From: Bacillota bacterium
GTDB taxonomy: Bacteria; Bacillota; Sulfobacillia; Symbiobacteriales; Symbiobacteriaceae
Reading direction: 5' to 3'
DNA length: 32,600 nucleotides
NCBI GenBank assembly: GCA_023623185.1
Contig: JAMNXV010000037.1
Coordinates: forward strand, 1-32,600
Of this stretch, positions 1 to 7,005 are shown in pieces. Made by a program: the position numbers and the translations under genes. The first letter of the stretch is position 1. Each line of letters starts with the position of its first letter. The notes beneath the pieces were generated by a model. It saw only the letters and a list, made by a program, of their open reading frames with translations, had not been told where the DNA came from and searched no databases.

Positions 1-1376
1 GTCGATGCAGATGACCGGATAGTCAGGCGGAAGGAACGTGGCGAGGCTGTGCCCGAGCACGCTGCCGATGTTCTCTTCCAGGACGACGATGATGGGCAGG
101 CGGCGCTCCACCAGTGGCTGGAGCCCCTGCACCAGCCCCTCCGCCAGGTTGCGCACCTGGTGGAAGCGGGGGTGGTGCAGCCCCGGGAACGTTATGGCCA
201 TCGGCTGATCGAGGTCCTCTTCGCCGTTGGCGAACCAGGAGAGCCCCTCGCGCACGGATGCGGCGATGTCGGCAGCCGGGGCCAGCGGATCAAAATTCGG
301 TGGTTTGACCATGGGCACGTTCTGGAGCGGGAGCAGTTTGTCGGCGTGCAGGAAGATGGTGGAGCCGCTGAGCTCCAGCACCTCCATGCCGGCGCCGATG
401 ACGGTGGCACCGTCTCCGGCGGCTCACGCAGCGTGAAGGTCTGGCACGTGGGTCCGACCCTGAGGGCGTCGGCCAGCATGGGGCCGAAGTCCCCGTACTG
501 GATCACCTCAGTCAGCGACCGGCGCTCGGTGGACTTGTACAGTTCCCGGCCGGTTCCGCCCGAGAAGGTCACCACATCGGCCCGGATGGGGGCCGATGGC
601 GGCGCCCCGATGAGCAGGGCCTGTGCCATGTCGGATTCCGCCCGACCCTGGATCAGCTCGTGCAGTCCCTGCGCCATGCCGGAGCAGAGCGTCCAGAGCG
701 TCTCGGGGTTGGCGGGCTGGCCCTCCTCGATCTGCAGCCCCAGGATCTCGGCCGCCCGCCGGGCGGGAGGCGAGATGCCGACGATGCGGGCGGTGGCGGG
801 ATCGATTCGGACCAGGCGGCCGCCGACGTGGGCGCAGACGGTGGCCTCGACCTCACCGGCGACGAAGAGCGTGCCGTTGGTCGTACCGCCGCCCACGTCC
901 AGGTTGAGAACCCGCAGGTTCTGCTCCTTGGAGAGCGCAGCTGCGCCGCTGCCCCGGCCGGCCAGGATGGCCTCGAGCTGGGGTCCGGCCGTCGCCACCA
1001 CGAAGCGGCCGGCATCCTCAGAAAGCTGCTCGATCACCGCCCGGGCGTTCCGGCGCTGCGCCGATTCGCCGGTGATGATCACGGCACCCGAGTCGACGCT
1101 GCCCCAGGTGATGTTGGCCTGCCGGAGCTGCTCCCTGACCCAGGTGAAGATGGCGTCGCTGTCCAGCGTGCTGTGGTCGATGAGCGGCGTGAAGATGACC
1201 GGGCTGCGGTAGAGCACCTCGCGGTCGATGATCTCCACCGACGCCATCGCGTGGACGCCTCCCAGCTGAGCCGTGGTCAGCCGGCTGACGATCAGGCAGG
1301 TAGATGTGGTGCCGATGTCGATACCGATGCTCGTGATGGTATCACGCACGGTTCCGTCGACATGCGTCTTGGGCAT
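1..1376 (-). pseudogene. eutA: EutA, ethanolamine ammonia-lyase reactivating factor; frameshifted and cut by the window edge
   Basis: EutA is an actin/Hsp70-fold ATPase that reactivates adenosylcobalamin-dependent ethanolamine ammonia-lyase (EutBC) by exchanging damaged cofactor. The N-terminal part shows phosphate-binding motifs GIDIGTTST (about residues 18-26), LDVGGGTTNGT and TFSGGTGREL. Homology runs to about residue 323 (LREPPETV) and then changes frame: at 406-410 one base appears to be missing. In the -1 frame the protein continues as TVIGAGMEVLELSGSTIF and on to the left edge, where it reads LPPDYPVICID. Left as it is, the ATG-started frame runs to 192 with a nonsense tail. The frameshift may be real or a sequencing error; the sequence beyond it is well conserved, so any inactivation is recent. 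It lies downstream of the ANTAR regulator, behind an antitermination leader. eutB and eutC would be expected further left. Confidence 0.88.
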
Positions 1377-1400
1377 CCTCTGGATTTCCCCCCGTTTCGC

Positions 1401-1481
1401 AAAAAAGCAAAAGACCCACTACCCTCACCAGGACGTGAGGGTGGTGGGCCTCTTTGCCCGGGTGCGGACGCCTTTGTCCGC
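1401..1481 (-). promoter_or_regulatory. ANTAR (EutV-type) two-hairpin antitermination leader with overlapping terminator
   Basis: Read on the minus strand, P1 (1481-1464) is a 6-bp stem GCGGAC/GTCCGC with hexaloop AAAGGC. After a 4-base linker comes P2 (1459-1446), a 4-bp stem GGGC/GCCC with hexaloop AAAGAG. Both loops have A at position 1 and G at position 4, the signature of RNA bound by ANTAR proteins. The 3' arm of P2 (1446-1448) is also the start of the 5' arm of a 13-bp terminator stem (1448-1436 with 1427-1415), followed by a U-rich tail (1414-1401). P2 and the terminator cannot form together, so a bound ANTAR dimer should allow read-through into eutA. The regulator is encoded immediately upstream. 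Confidence 0.85.
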
Positions 1482-1500
1482 CAGTATTTCGGTTGAGCGA

Positions 1501-2082
1501 TCAGGAGCGGAGCGACCGATCCAACAGCACCATCTCGGCCACCTCGCCGAGCGACTTGCGGCTGTTCATGCTCAGCCTGCGCAGGTGCCGGTAGGCTTCG
1601 GCCTCGCTGATCTGAAGCTCTTCCATGAGAGCGGCCTTCGCCCTGTCCACCAGCTTGCGGTCCGCCAGCCGCCGTTCGGCGGTTTCGGCCCGCTTCCGCA
1701 GCGCCTGAATCTCCGCGCGCTGGCGGGCGGCGAAGAGGGCGGTTAACACGATCTGTTCCGGCTGGACGGGTCTCAGGAGACAGGCGGATGCTTCGACCCG
1801 GGCAATCTCGCAAAGCACAGACAGACCCTTGGGTTCCGAGAGCAGGACGAGGGAGATGTCGGACGTCGACCGAACTTTGTCGACCACCCGTTCGCCCTTC
1901 GCGACCCTGAGCTGGGCGTCCAGAATCAACAGGTCAGGGGTCAGATGACGGCTGAGTTCGTACGCAACCTGGCCGTCTCCGGTGTCAGCGACCGGCGGGA
2001 TGTTGGCTGCCCGCAGCGCTGCCACGGTCTGCTCGCGTTCGCGCCGGTCTTCGAGAGCGACGAGTACACGGACCGACTGCAT
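1501..2082 (-). CDS. eutV: ANTAR-domain response regulator, EutV-like transcription antiterminator
   Basis: 193 residues: an N-terminal receiver-like domain (about 1-120), a coiled-coil linker (about 125-150) and a C-terminal ANTAR RNA-binding domain (about 135-190) with the typical helices around AERRLADRKLVDRAKAALME and ISEAEAYRHLRRLSMNSRKSLGEVAEMVL. The phospho-acceptor Asp is kept (LLILDAQL), but the usual Lys before Pro is Arg (CLLRPVQ) and the N-terminal acidic pair is weak, so control by phosphorylation is doubtful. ATG start with GGAGG six bases upstream. It follows eutS by 25 bases and precedes the two-hairpin leader of eutA, its likely RNA target. No EutW-type kinase is next to it, unlike in Enterococcus eut operons. 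Confidence 0.9.
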   Translation of the reverse strand: MQSVRVLVALEDRREREQTVAALRAANIPPVADTGDGQVAYELSRHLTPDLLILDAQLRVAKGERVVDKVRSTSDISLVLLSEPKGLSVLCEIARVEASACLLRPVQPEQIVLTALFAARQRAEIQALRKRAETAERRLADRKLVDRAKAALMEELQISEAEAYRHLRRLSMNSRKSLGEVAEMVLLDRSLRS

Positions 2083-2107
2083 GCAGTGCCTCCAGTATGA
2101 GCCGAAG

Positions 2108-2455
2108 TTAAGAGCGTGTGATGCTGGCTGGAGTAAACCTCAGTACCTCTCCCAGTGTCTCGTTGACTGCCCGCAATCCGGCTTCCACACTGGCCACGTC
2201 GCCGTAGATGACCACTGCGCCGCTGAAGCGATCCAGAAAGGCAATATGGACCGCTGCGGCCTTCGTGGCCACATCCCCGGCGATGATCGCCCCCTCACCG
2301 GGGGTGATGGTCAGGATGCCGATGGCGCCGGCCTGTTCAATGCCGAGCCGCTCACACAGTTCGCCGGTCGGATGCGCGATGAGGTGTGAAAGGGTGACCT
2401 GTTTGCCGGGAACGAACTCCTGAATGATCCGCTGTTTCTCTTGTCTCTCTCCCAG
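2108..2455 (-). CDS. eutS: EutS/PduU-type bacterial microcompartment shell protein
   Basis: Translating the minus strand gives a 115-residue protein with strong EutS features: [22 protein letters not shown] near the N-terminus, [24 protein letters not shown] in the middle and [22 protein letters not shown] before the end. This is the circularly permuted BMC fold that forms hexameric shell tiles; E. coli EutS is about 111 residues. An in-frame TGA lies just upstream, so there is no room for an ATG start. The best start is CTG at 2455, placed about ten bases after AGGGAGGTG; a non-standard start is inferred. First gene of the eutS-ANTAR-eutA unit. Confidence 0.9.
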   Translation of the reverse strand: MGERQEKQRIIQEFVPGKQVTLSHLIAHPTGELCERLGIEQAGAIGILTITPGEGAIIAGDVATKAAAVHIAFLDRFSGAVVIYGDVASVEAGLRAVNETLGEVLRFTPASITRS

Positions 2456-2460
2456 GGTTC

Positions 2461-2765
2461 AGAACACCTCCCTGGCGGGGCGCCTGGCCTGGCCGGCATC
2501 GGCCGCAGTCGTCCTCTTTATGCTTCGATCAACGGAGAATGCAATCCTGCTGATACGAATCTAATCAGCGTAGTATTTTCTGGGGTAACCATCTTCGTGT
2601 CTGAGATAAGACTTAATTCCCTACAACACGCAGCGTAATGTTACCACAGTAACACAGTCGATGCATGAGGCGAAGAGACTAGTTCCAATGCACTGGGGAC
2701 CATAGGCAGCCCGGAATCCGCAACAAACATATTTATTAGTCAAAGATGGAAGGCTAAAGGGAATA
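2461..2765. other. Upstream region of the eut unit, no gene seen
   Basis: About 300 bases of lower GC than the flanks. On the minus strand a weak promoter-like pair (TTGCAT, 16 bases, CATAAA, near 2514-2541) lies upstream of eutS, and a 5-bp inverted repeat CTGAT/ATCAG sits near 2549-2567. No two-hairpin ANTAR leader like that before eutA was found here. Nothing else could be supported. Confidence 0.4.
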
Positions 2766-2935
2766 TTGGGGGACGGTGGGTTCTGGGATGCGCGCGGCGC
2801 GGTCGAGCGGTTCACGGACCTGTACGTGTGGACCGAGGAGGAGTGCTACACGGTGGGACTACGCCCACCTGCTGGTTGAGCAGGACATCCGCTGCCGCTG
2901 CGACTCGGCTCACAAGAAGTGGATATGTAGTTTAA
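2766..2935 (+). pseudogene. Possible remnant of a small protein gene, frameshifted
   Basis: One frame, from a TTG at 2766 preceded by AAAGGG, reads a protein-like stretch containing FWDARGAVERFTDLYVWTEEE; the next frame then continues with DYAHLLVEQDIRCRCDSAHKKW until a TAG. A single-base indel near 2860 would join them. The composition looks coding but I do not recognise the family, and the join is an inference. It may simply be chance coding potential in GC-rich DNA. Confidence 0.25.
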
Positions 2936-2952
2936 GGTCCGCTTCGTGGCGC

Positions 2953-2968
2953 CCCTGCCGCGGCAGGG
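2953..2968. repeat. 16-bp perfect palindrome
   Basis: CCCTGCCGCGGCAGGG is fully self-complementary and lies 84 bases before the redox gene. It could be a protein-binding site or part of a weak terminator for the remnant upstream. No T-run follows it on either strand. Confidence 0.4.
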
Positions 2969-3007
2969 ACGGCATCCTCCGGAAGCGAATAGGGGACCAA
3001 TGAACAC

Positions 3008-3034
3008 GGGCTCCCCGCCGCTGAGGGGGAGCCC
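3008..3034 (+). promoter_or_regulatory. 9-bp hairpin just before the ribosome binding site of the selenoprotein gene
   Basis: GGGCTCCCC and GGGGAGCCC form a perfect 9-bp stem with a 9-base loop. It ends a few bases before the AGGAGG that serves the GTG start at 3052. Its position suggests a post-transcriptional or attenuation role, but it lacks a T-run, so it is not a normal terminator. Confidence 0.45.
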
Positions 3035-3051
3035 CTGAGGAGGAACACGGA

Positions 3052-3723
3052 GTGGCCATGCTTTCCGCTGCCCAGCGCCGGCAGGCGAAGGAGCTGTTTG
3101 CCGAGCACCTCCCGGCGCCGGTGCAGGTTCTTTTTTTCTACGCCGATGCCTACGCGCCGTCCACCGCTGCCGCAAGAGCACTGTTCGATGAGCTGGTGCC
3201 CCTTTCGGACGGGAAGATCCGGGTCAAGGCCATGACCGGGCCGGAGGGGCGGGCGGAGGCGGCCCGCTACCGGGTGGAGCAGGCCCCGGCGCTCGTGCTG
3301 CTGGACGAGGGCGGCCGCGATGCCCGCATTCGTTTCTACGGCGCGCCGCTGGGCTACGAACTCATGGTCCTGCTGGAGGACCTGATCGACGTCTCGCGCG
3401 GGGCGACCCGCCTCTCTGCGCCGGCCCGCGCCTTGATCCGGGCGATCGACGCGGACGTGGTCATCCGCGTCTTCTCCAGCCCCACGTGACCCTGGTGCCC
3501 CCAGGCGGTTCGCCTGGCGCACATGGCGGCCATGGAGAATCCCCGCATTCTGGCGTACGCTGTGGACGCGGCCGAGTTCCCCGGGCTGGCCGGCCGGCAC
3601 GGCGTCCGTTCCGTGCCTCACACCGTCATCGACGGACGGAGGCAGGTCGCCTTCGCAGGCCGCTACCCCGAGGCGCAGTTTCTGGCCGAACTGCAGCGGG
3701 CTACGAGCCCCCCTGCCCGGTAG
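3052..3723 (+). CDS. Glutaredoxin-like protein disulfide oxidoreductase, probable selenoprotein (UPWC; TGA codon 146 read through)
   Basis: The frame from GTG 3052 (AGGAGG eight bases upstream) is open to 3723 except for one TGA at 3487-3489. Read through, it gives 223 residues, the usual length of the double-thioredoxin-fold PDO family. The N-terminal half is a redox-dead thioredoxin fold: where the first CxxC would be it reads YADAYAPS. The C-terminal half has FSSPT-[TGA]-PWCPQAVRLAHMAA, then a cis-Pro loop SVPHTVI (Pro189). The TGA thus sits exactly on the first Cys of the catalytic CxxC, giving Sec146-Pro-Trp-Cys149. A stem-loop with a GGU apex begins six bases later. Conservation on both sides argues against simple decay. 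Likely role: cytosolic thiol/disulfide exchange. It overlaps the 3' end of convergent dsbA by 23 bases. The alternative is a nonsense mutation or sequencing error. Confidence 0.82.
3495..3522 (+). promoter_or_regulatory. Candidate bacterial SECIS element
   Basis: Directly after the in-frame TGA (3487-3489) the mRNA can form GTGC/GCAC (3495-3498 with 3519-3522), a small 2x1 internal bulge, then CCAGGCG/CGCCTGG (3501-3507 with 3511-3517), closed by GTT, or GGTTC if the last pair opens. The apical G is 18 bases past the TGA. Known bacterial SECIS elements place a short G-containing loop about 16-37 bases after the UGA, with GGU in E. coli fdhF, so distance and loop both fit. The stem also encodes protein, so selection on RNA is inferred. 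Confidence 0.7.
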
Positions 3724-4417
3724 TCTGGCCCGCCGCGGCCTGAACCGCATCGATGACGTCCAGGAAGGATCGGAGACGGAGAAGTTCGCCGTTGACCAGG
3801 TAGGAGGGCGTGCCCGTGATGCCGGGGGTGCCGTAGGCCTCGGTGTTGTCGGCCAGCACCTTGTCGCGGTGGGTCTTCCTGTCCATGCACTCGTTGAAGG
3901 CCTGGGTGTCAAGCCCCAGCTCCCGGGCGTACTGCTTCATCGCGTCGCGGGTCCACTTCTGCCCGTGGCCGGTCTGGTTGGCGAAGAGCAGGTCGTGGAA
4001 CGCCCAGTAGTACCCCTGGTCCGCCGCGCACTCGACGGCCTCCGCGGCGTTGAGGGACGTGTCGTCAGGATCGATGACCAGCATGTGCTTGCGGACGTAG
4101 CGCACGGTGCCGTCGCTCACCAGCTGCTCGATGTGGTCTCCCAGCGCCAGGTTGGCCTGCATGCAGGCGGGGCAGCGGAAGTCGCTGAACTCCACCAGCT
4201 CGACCGGCGCGTCTGCGCTGCCCAGGACGTTGCGTTCGCCCCCCCGCTCCTGATCGGTGAGGATGACCTCCGGCAGGGTGATCTCGCCGAGCCTGCGGGC
4301 CGTCGCGTTGCTCGCAACGATGAGCGCTGCGGTCACCACGACGGCGATGCCGGCGATCCACCAGAGGCTTCTGTCCTTCTTGCGGCCGGGGCTCTTGCCT
4401 CCCTTGGACTTGGACAT
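3701..4417 (-). CDS. Membrane-anchored DsbA/BdbD-like thiol:disulfide oxidoreductase
   Basis: 238 residues. A basic N-terminus is followed by one membrane segment (about 19-36, WWIAGIAVVVTAALIVAS), then a DsbA-fold domain outside the membrane. The catalytic motif is CPAC (residues 82-85, in FSDFRCPACMQANL), and the cis-Pro loop is near the C-terminus (GITGTPSYLVNG). An inserted helical domain lies between. This is the architecture of Gram-positive BdbD, which oxidises exported proteins. The ATG at 4417 has AAAGGAG at good spacing; a longer upstream frame exists but lacks such a site. The partner membrane quinone reductase (BdbC/DsbB) is not nearby. The 3' end overlaps the selenoprotein PDO gene tail to tail. 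Confidence 0.88.
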   Translation of the reverse strand: MSKSKGGKSPGRKKDRSLWWIAGIAVVVTAALIVASNATARRLGEITLPEVILTDQERGGERNVLGSADAPVELVEFSDFRCPACMQANLALGDHIEQLVSDGTVRYVRKHMLVIDPDDTSLNAAEAVECAADQGYYWAFHDLLFANQTGHGQKWTRDAMKQYARELGLDTQAFNECMDRKTHRDKVLADNTEAYGTPGITGTPSYLVNGELLRLRSFLDVIDAVQAAAGQTTGQGGS

Positions 4418-4449
4418 CGGGACGTCGCTCCTTTGGGATAGTTTGTCCC

Positions 4450-4479
4450 ATTGTAATAGAACATTGGCATGATACACAA
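4450..4479 (-). promoter_or_regulatory. Candidate promoter of the dsbA-like gene
   Basis: On the minus strand, TTGTGT (4479-4474) and TACAAT (4455-4450) are separated by 18 bases, 33 bases before the dsbA start. The -10 matches five of six consensus bases; the -35 is weak. Confidence 0.4.
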
Positions 4480-4499
4480 CCGGAAACTAACAGAATGTA

Positions 4500-4531
4500 C
4501 CCCCGATGGTTTGGGCCGATCGGGGGTTTTT
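4500..4531 (+). terminator. Intrinsic terminator hairpin without an obvious upstream gene
   Basis: CCCCCGAT (4500-4507) and ATCGGGGG (4519-4526) form a perfect 8-bp stem followed by TTTTT. On the plus strand there is no sense gene immediately before it, since 3701-4417 is dsbA on the other strand. It may stop transcription running past the convergent PDO gene, or it may be an attenuator in a long leader of the molybdoenzyme operon. Confidence 0.6.
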
Positions 4532-4638
4532 GCGTCGGCGCGGCCCCTGCCCTATTTTGCTGCAGGTTCTGCTTCCTAGTGCTTTCGTCGTGGCGGGGCG
4601 CGGCAGCAAATCCGCGCCGGACCTGGCGTTGGCCGGGC

Positions 4639-4687
4639 AGTGATGAACATCACAAAGGCGCATCGGGTGCTCGCTTGAAAATACAAT
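4639..4687 (+). promoter_or_regulatory. CRP/FNR-type box and -10 element of the molybdoenzyme operon
   Basis: AGTGATGAACATCACA (4639-4654) is a near-perfect dyad: it contains TGAT-N4-ATCA, the FNR core, and AGTGA-N6-TCACA, the CRP/Gram-positive Fnr form. A TACAAT -10 lies at 4682-4687 with no good -35, as expected of an activator-dependent promoter; the box centre would fall near -47. A second TACAAT is at 4737-4742. This would tie the operon to oxygen limitation or a related signal. Which family member binds is unknown. Confidence 0.55.
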
Positions 4688-4786
4688 GCGCCCTTGTTTG
4701 TCCATGCGGTCACTGTGAGGTAAACGCACCTGGCTCTACAATTTTAAGCAAGACAGTTTCTCGACGGTGCAAAGGGGGATTCACAT

Positions 4787-6991
4787 ATGACAGGCGGAAT
4801 GAACCGACGCGCGTTCCTGAAGCTCTCGGTTGCCGCCACGGCGGCTGCGGGGGCGGCCGGCGCCGTCATAGCCGGCGAACCCGGCAGTTACGTCAGTGGG
4901 GGAGCCGCCCCGGCGCACGTGGAACCCGACACGTGGACGTACTCCACCTGCGGTTTCTGCGGGACCGGCTGCGGCATCGAGATCGGCACGAAGGACGGCC
5001 GTCCCGTGGCGATCCGCGGGACGAAGGGGTATCCGGTAAACGACGGGCTGCTCTGTGCTAAGGGCATCTACCAGTGGAAGACGATCACGGCTCCCGACCG
5101 GGGCAAGCACCCGCTGATCCGCAAGGATGGGAAGCTGGTGCGGGCATCCTGGGACGAGGCGCTTACCGCGATGACCGATAAGCTGAAGCAGCTCCTGGCC
5201 GACCACGGCCCGGAGTCGATCGCCTGCTACAACACCGGCCAGCTCTGCATGGAGGAGTTCTACACCCTTGGAAAGCTGATGCGGGCCGGGTTCCGCACGC
5301 CGAACCTGGATGGCAACACCCGCACCTGCATGGCCTCGGCCGTGGTGGGCCACACGCGCTCCTTCGGCACCGACGGCGCCATCGGGGCGTACGCAGACAT
5401 CGAGGCGGCCGAGGTCATCCTCATCTCGGGCTCCAACATGGCCGAGTGCCACCCGATTCTCTTCGGCCGGGTGGTGAAGGCGGTGGAGAAGGGGGCGAAG
5501 CTGATCTGCGTCGACCCCCGCCTCACCCAGGTGAGCCGGCTGGCGACCATCAACCTGGCCATCCGGCCGGGCACGGACGTGGTGCTGCTCAACGCGATGG
5601 CCCACGTCATCATCCGGGAAGGGCTGATCGACCGGGCCTACATCGACGCCCACACCACCGGCTACGAAGCGCTGGAGCAGCACCTGCGGAAGTACACGCC
5701 CGAGTACGCCGCCGGGATCTGCGGCGTGCCCGCCGGGGACATCGAGGCCGCCGCCCTGCTCTACGGCCGGGCGGAGCGCTCCCTCTCCATGTGGGTGATG
5801 GGCATCAACCAGTCGGTGAACGGCACCATCGCCAACAACTGCTTCCACAATCTCAACCTGATCCAGGGCAAGATCGGCAAGCCTGGCTGCGCCTCCTTCT
5901 CCATCACGGGCCAGCCGGCCGCAATGGCCTCCCGGGAGGTGGGCGGCTCCTCCACGTACCCCGGCTACCGGGCCATCGGAAACCCGGAACACCGGGCCGA
6001 GATCGCCGCGCTCTGGGGGGTGGACCCGGCCACGCTGCCGGATAAGTCTCCGGCCATCACCGAGATCATCGACGCGATCCTGGAGGGCAAGATCAAGGCC
6101 CTGTGGGTGATCTGCACCAACCCCATCATGTCGCTGCCCGACCAGAACCGGGTGCGCGAGGCCCTGCAGAAGCTGGAGCTCCTCGTGGTGCAGGACGCCT
6201 ACGAGACGGTGGACACCGCCGAGTACGCGCACATCTTCCTGCCGGCCTCGCTCTGGGCGGAGAAGAGCGGTATTATGGTCAACTCCGAGCGGCGGCTCAA
6301 CCTGCTGAAGCCGGCGGTCGCACCGCCCGGAGAGGCCCGCACGGACTTCGAGATCTTCCTGGATGTCGCGGACCGCATGGGCTTCGGCCACCTGTTCCCG
6401 TACCGCACGACCGAGGAATGCTTCGAGGAGATCAAGCGGGTGACCAGGGGCCGGCCCAACGATTACTCCGGCGCCACCTACGCCCGCATCGAGGCGAACA
6501 AGGGGCTGCAGTGGCCCATCCCCGACGAAAACTCCACCGGCACCCCCCGGCTCTACGCCGACGGGCGGTTCAACACGCCGGACGGCCGGGCCGTGCTCTG
6601 GGCGGTGGACCCGATTGAGCTGCCCGAGCTTCCCGACGAGGAGTATCCGTTCAACCTCAACAGCGGCCGGGTGCAGGAGCACTACCACACCGGCACCAAG
6701 ACCCGCAAGGTTCCGGAGCTGAACCACCTGGTGCCCACGGCCTACGTGGAGCTGAACCCCCGGGACGCCGAGGCCCTGGGCGTACAGTACGGCGACCGGG
6801 TGCGTATCGAGAGCCGGCGGGGTGAGATCGAGGCGAAGGTGGTCGTCACCTCGCAGGTGGCGCCGGGCTCGTGCTTCGTCCCGATGCACTTCAACGAGGG
6901 CCCGGTGAACCGGCTGACCGTCTGGGCGGTCGACCCGTTCTCCAAGGAGCCCAACTACAAGCAGCAGGCCGTGCGCCTGCGCAGGGCGTAA
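4787..6991 (+). CDS. Tat-exported molybdopterin oxidoreductase (DMSO-reductase superfamily, NapA/Nas-like catalytic subunit)
   Basis: 734 residues. A twin-arginine signal (NRRAFLKLS, Arg7-Arg8) and an Ala-rich hydrophobic stretch predict export of the folded enzyme. A [4Fe-4S] site is formed by Cys55, Cys58, Cys62 and Cys90. The molybdenum ligand position is Cys181 (NTRTCMASAVVGHTRSFG), close to NapA and assimilatory nitrate reductases and unlike the Ser of true DMSO reductase or Sec of many formate dehydrogenases. Also seen are SGSNMAECHPILF and the C-terminal molybdopterin dinucleotide-binding domain (LNSGRVQEHYHTGTKTRK). The GGGGG ribosome site fits the ATG at 4787. It heads an operon with an Fe-S subunit and a DmsC-like anchor, so it is a quinone-linked respiratory complex facing outward. 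Substrate not provable: nitrate is plausible; an S- or N-oxide or an oxyanion is possible. No TorD/DmsD chaperone gene is adjacent. Confidence 0.85.
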   Translation: MTGGMNRRAFLKLSVAATAAAGAAGAVIAGEPGSYVSGGAAPAHVEPDTWTYSTCGFCGTGCGIEIGTKDGRPVAIRGTKGYPVNDGLLCAKGIYQWKTITAPDRGKHPLIRKDGKLVRASWDEALTAMTDKLKQLLADHGPESIACYNTGQLCMEEFYTLGKLMRAGFRTPNLDGNTRTCMASAVVGHTRSFGTDGAIGAYADIEAAEVILISGSNMAECHPILFGRVVKAVEKGAKLICVDPRLTQVSRLATINLAIRPGTDVVLLNAMAHVIIREGLIDRAYIDAHTTGYEALEQHLRKYTPEYAAGICGVPAGDIEAAALLYGRAERSLSMWVMGINQSVNGTIANNCFHNLNLIQGKIGKPGCASFSITGQPAAMASREVGGSSTYPGYRAIGNPEHRAEIAALWGVDPATLPDKSPAITEIIDAILEGKIKALWVICTNPIMSLPDQNRVREALQKLELLVVQDAYETVDTAEYAHIFLPASLWAEKSGIMVNSERRLNLLKPAVAPPGEARTDFEIFLDVADRMGFGHLFPYRTTEECFEEIKRVTRGRPNDYSGATYARIEANKGLQWPIPDENSTGTPRLYADGRFNTPDGRAVLWAVDPIELPELPDEEYPFNLNSGRVQEHYHTGTKTRKVPELNHLVPTAYVELNPRDAEALGVQYGDRVRIESRRGEIEAKVVVTSQVAPGSCFVPMHFNEGPVNRLTVWAVDPFSKEPNYKQQAVRLRRA

Positions 6992-7005
6992 GGGGGGATC
7001 CGCAG

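Noticed and set aside
4531-4786. Molybdenum-cofactor riboswitch ahead of the molybdoenzyme
   Set aside because: The region lacks a fold I could match to the known element; only the CRP/FNR-like dyad is clear.
5327-5335. Selenocysteine in the molybdoenzyme active site
   Set aside because: The ligand codon is TGC (Cys181) and there is no in-frame TGA in the gene.
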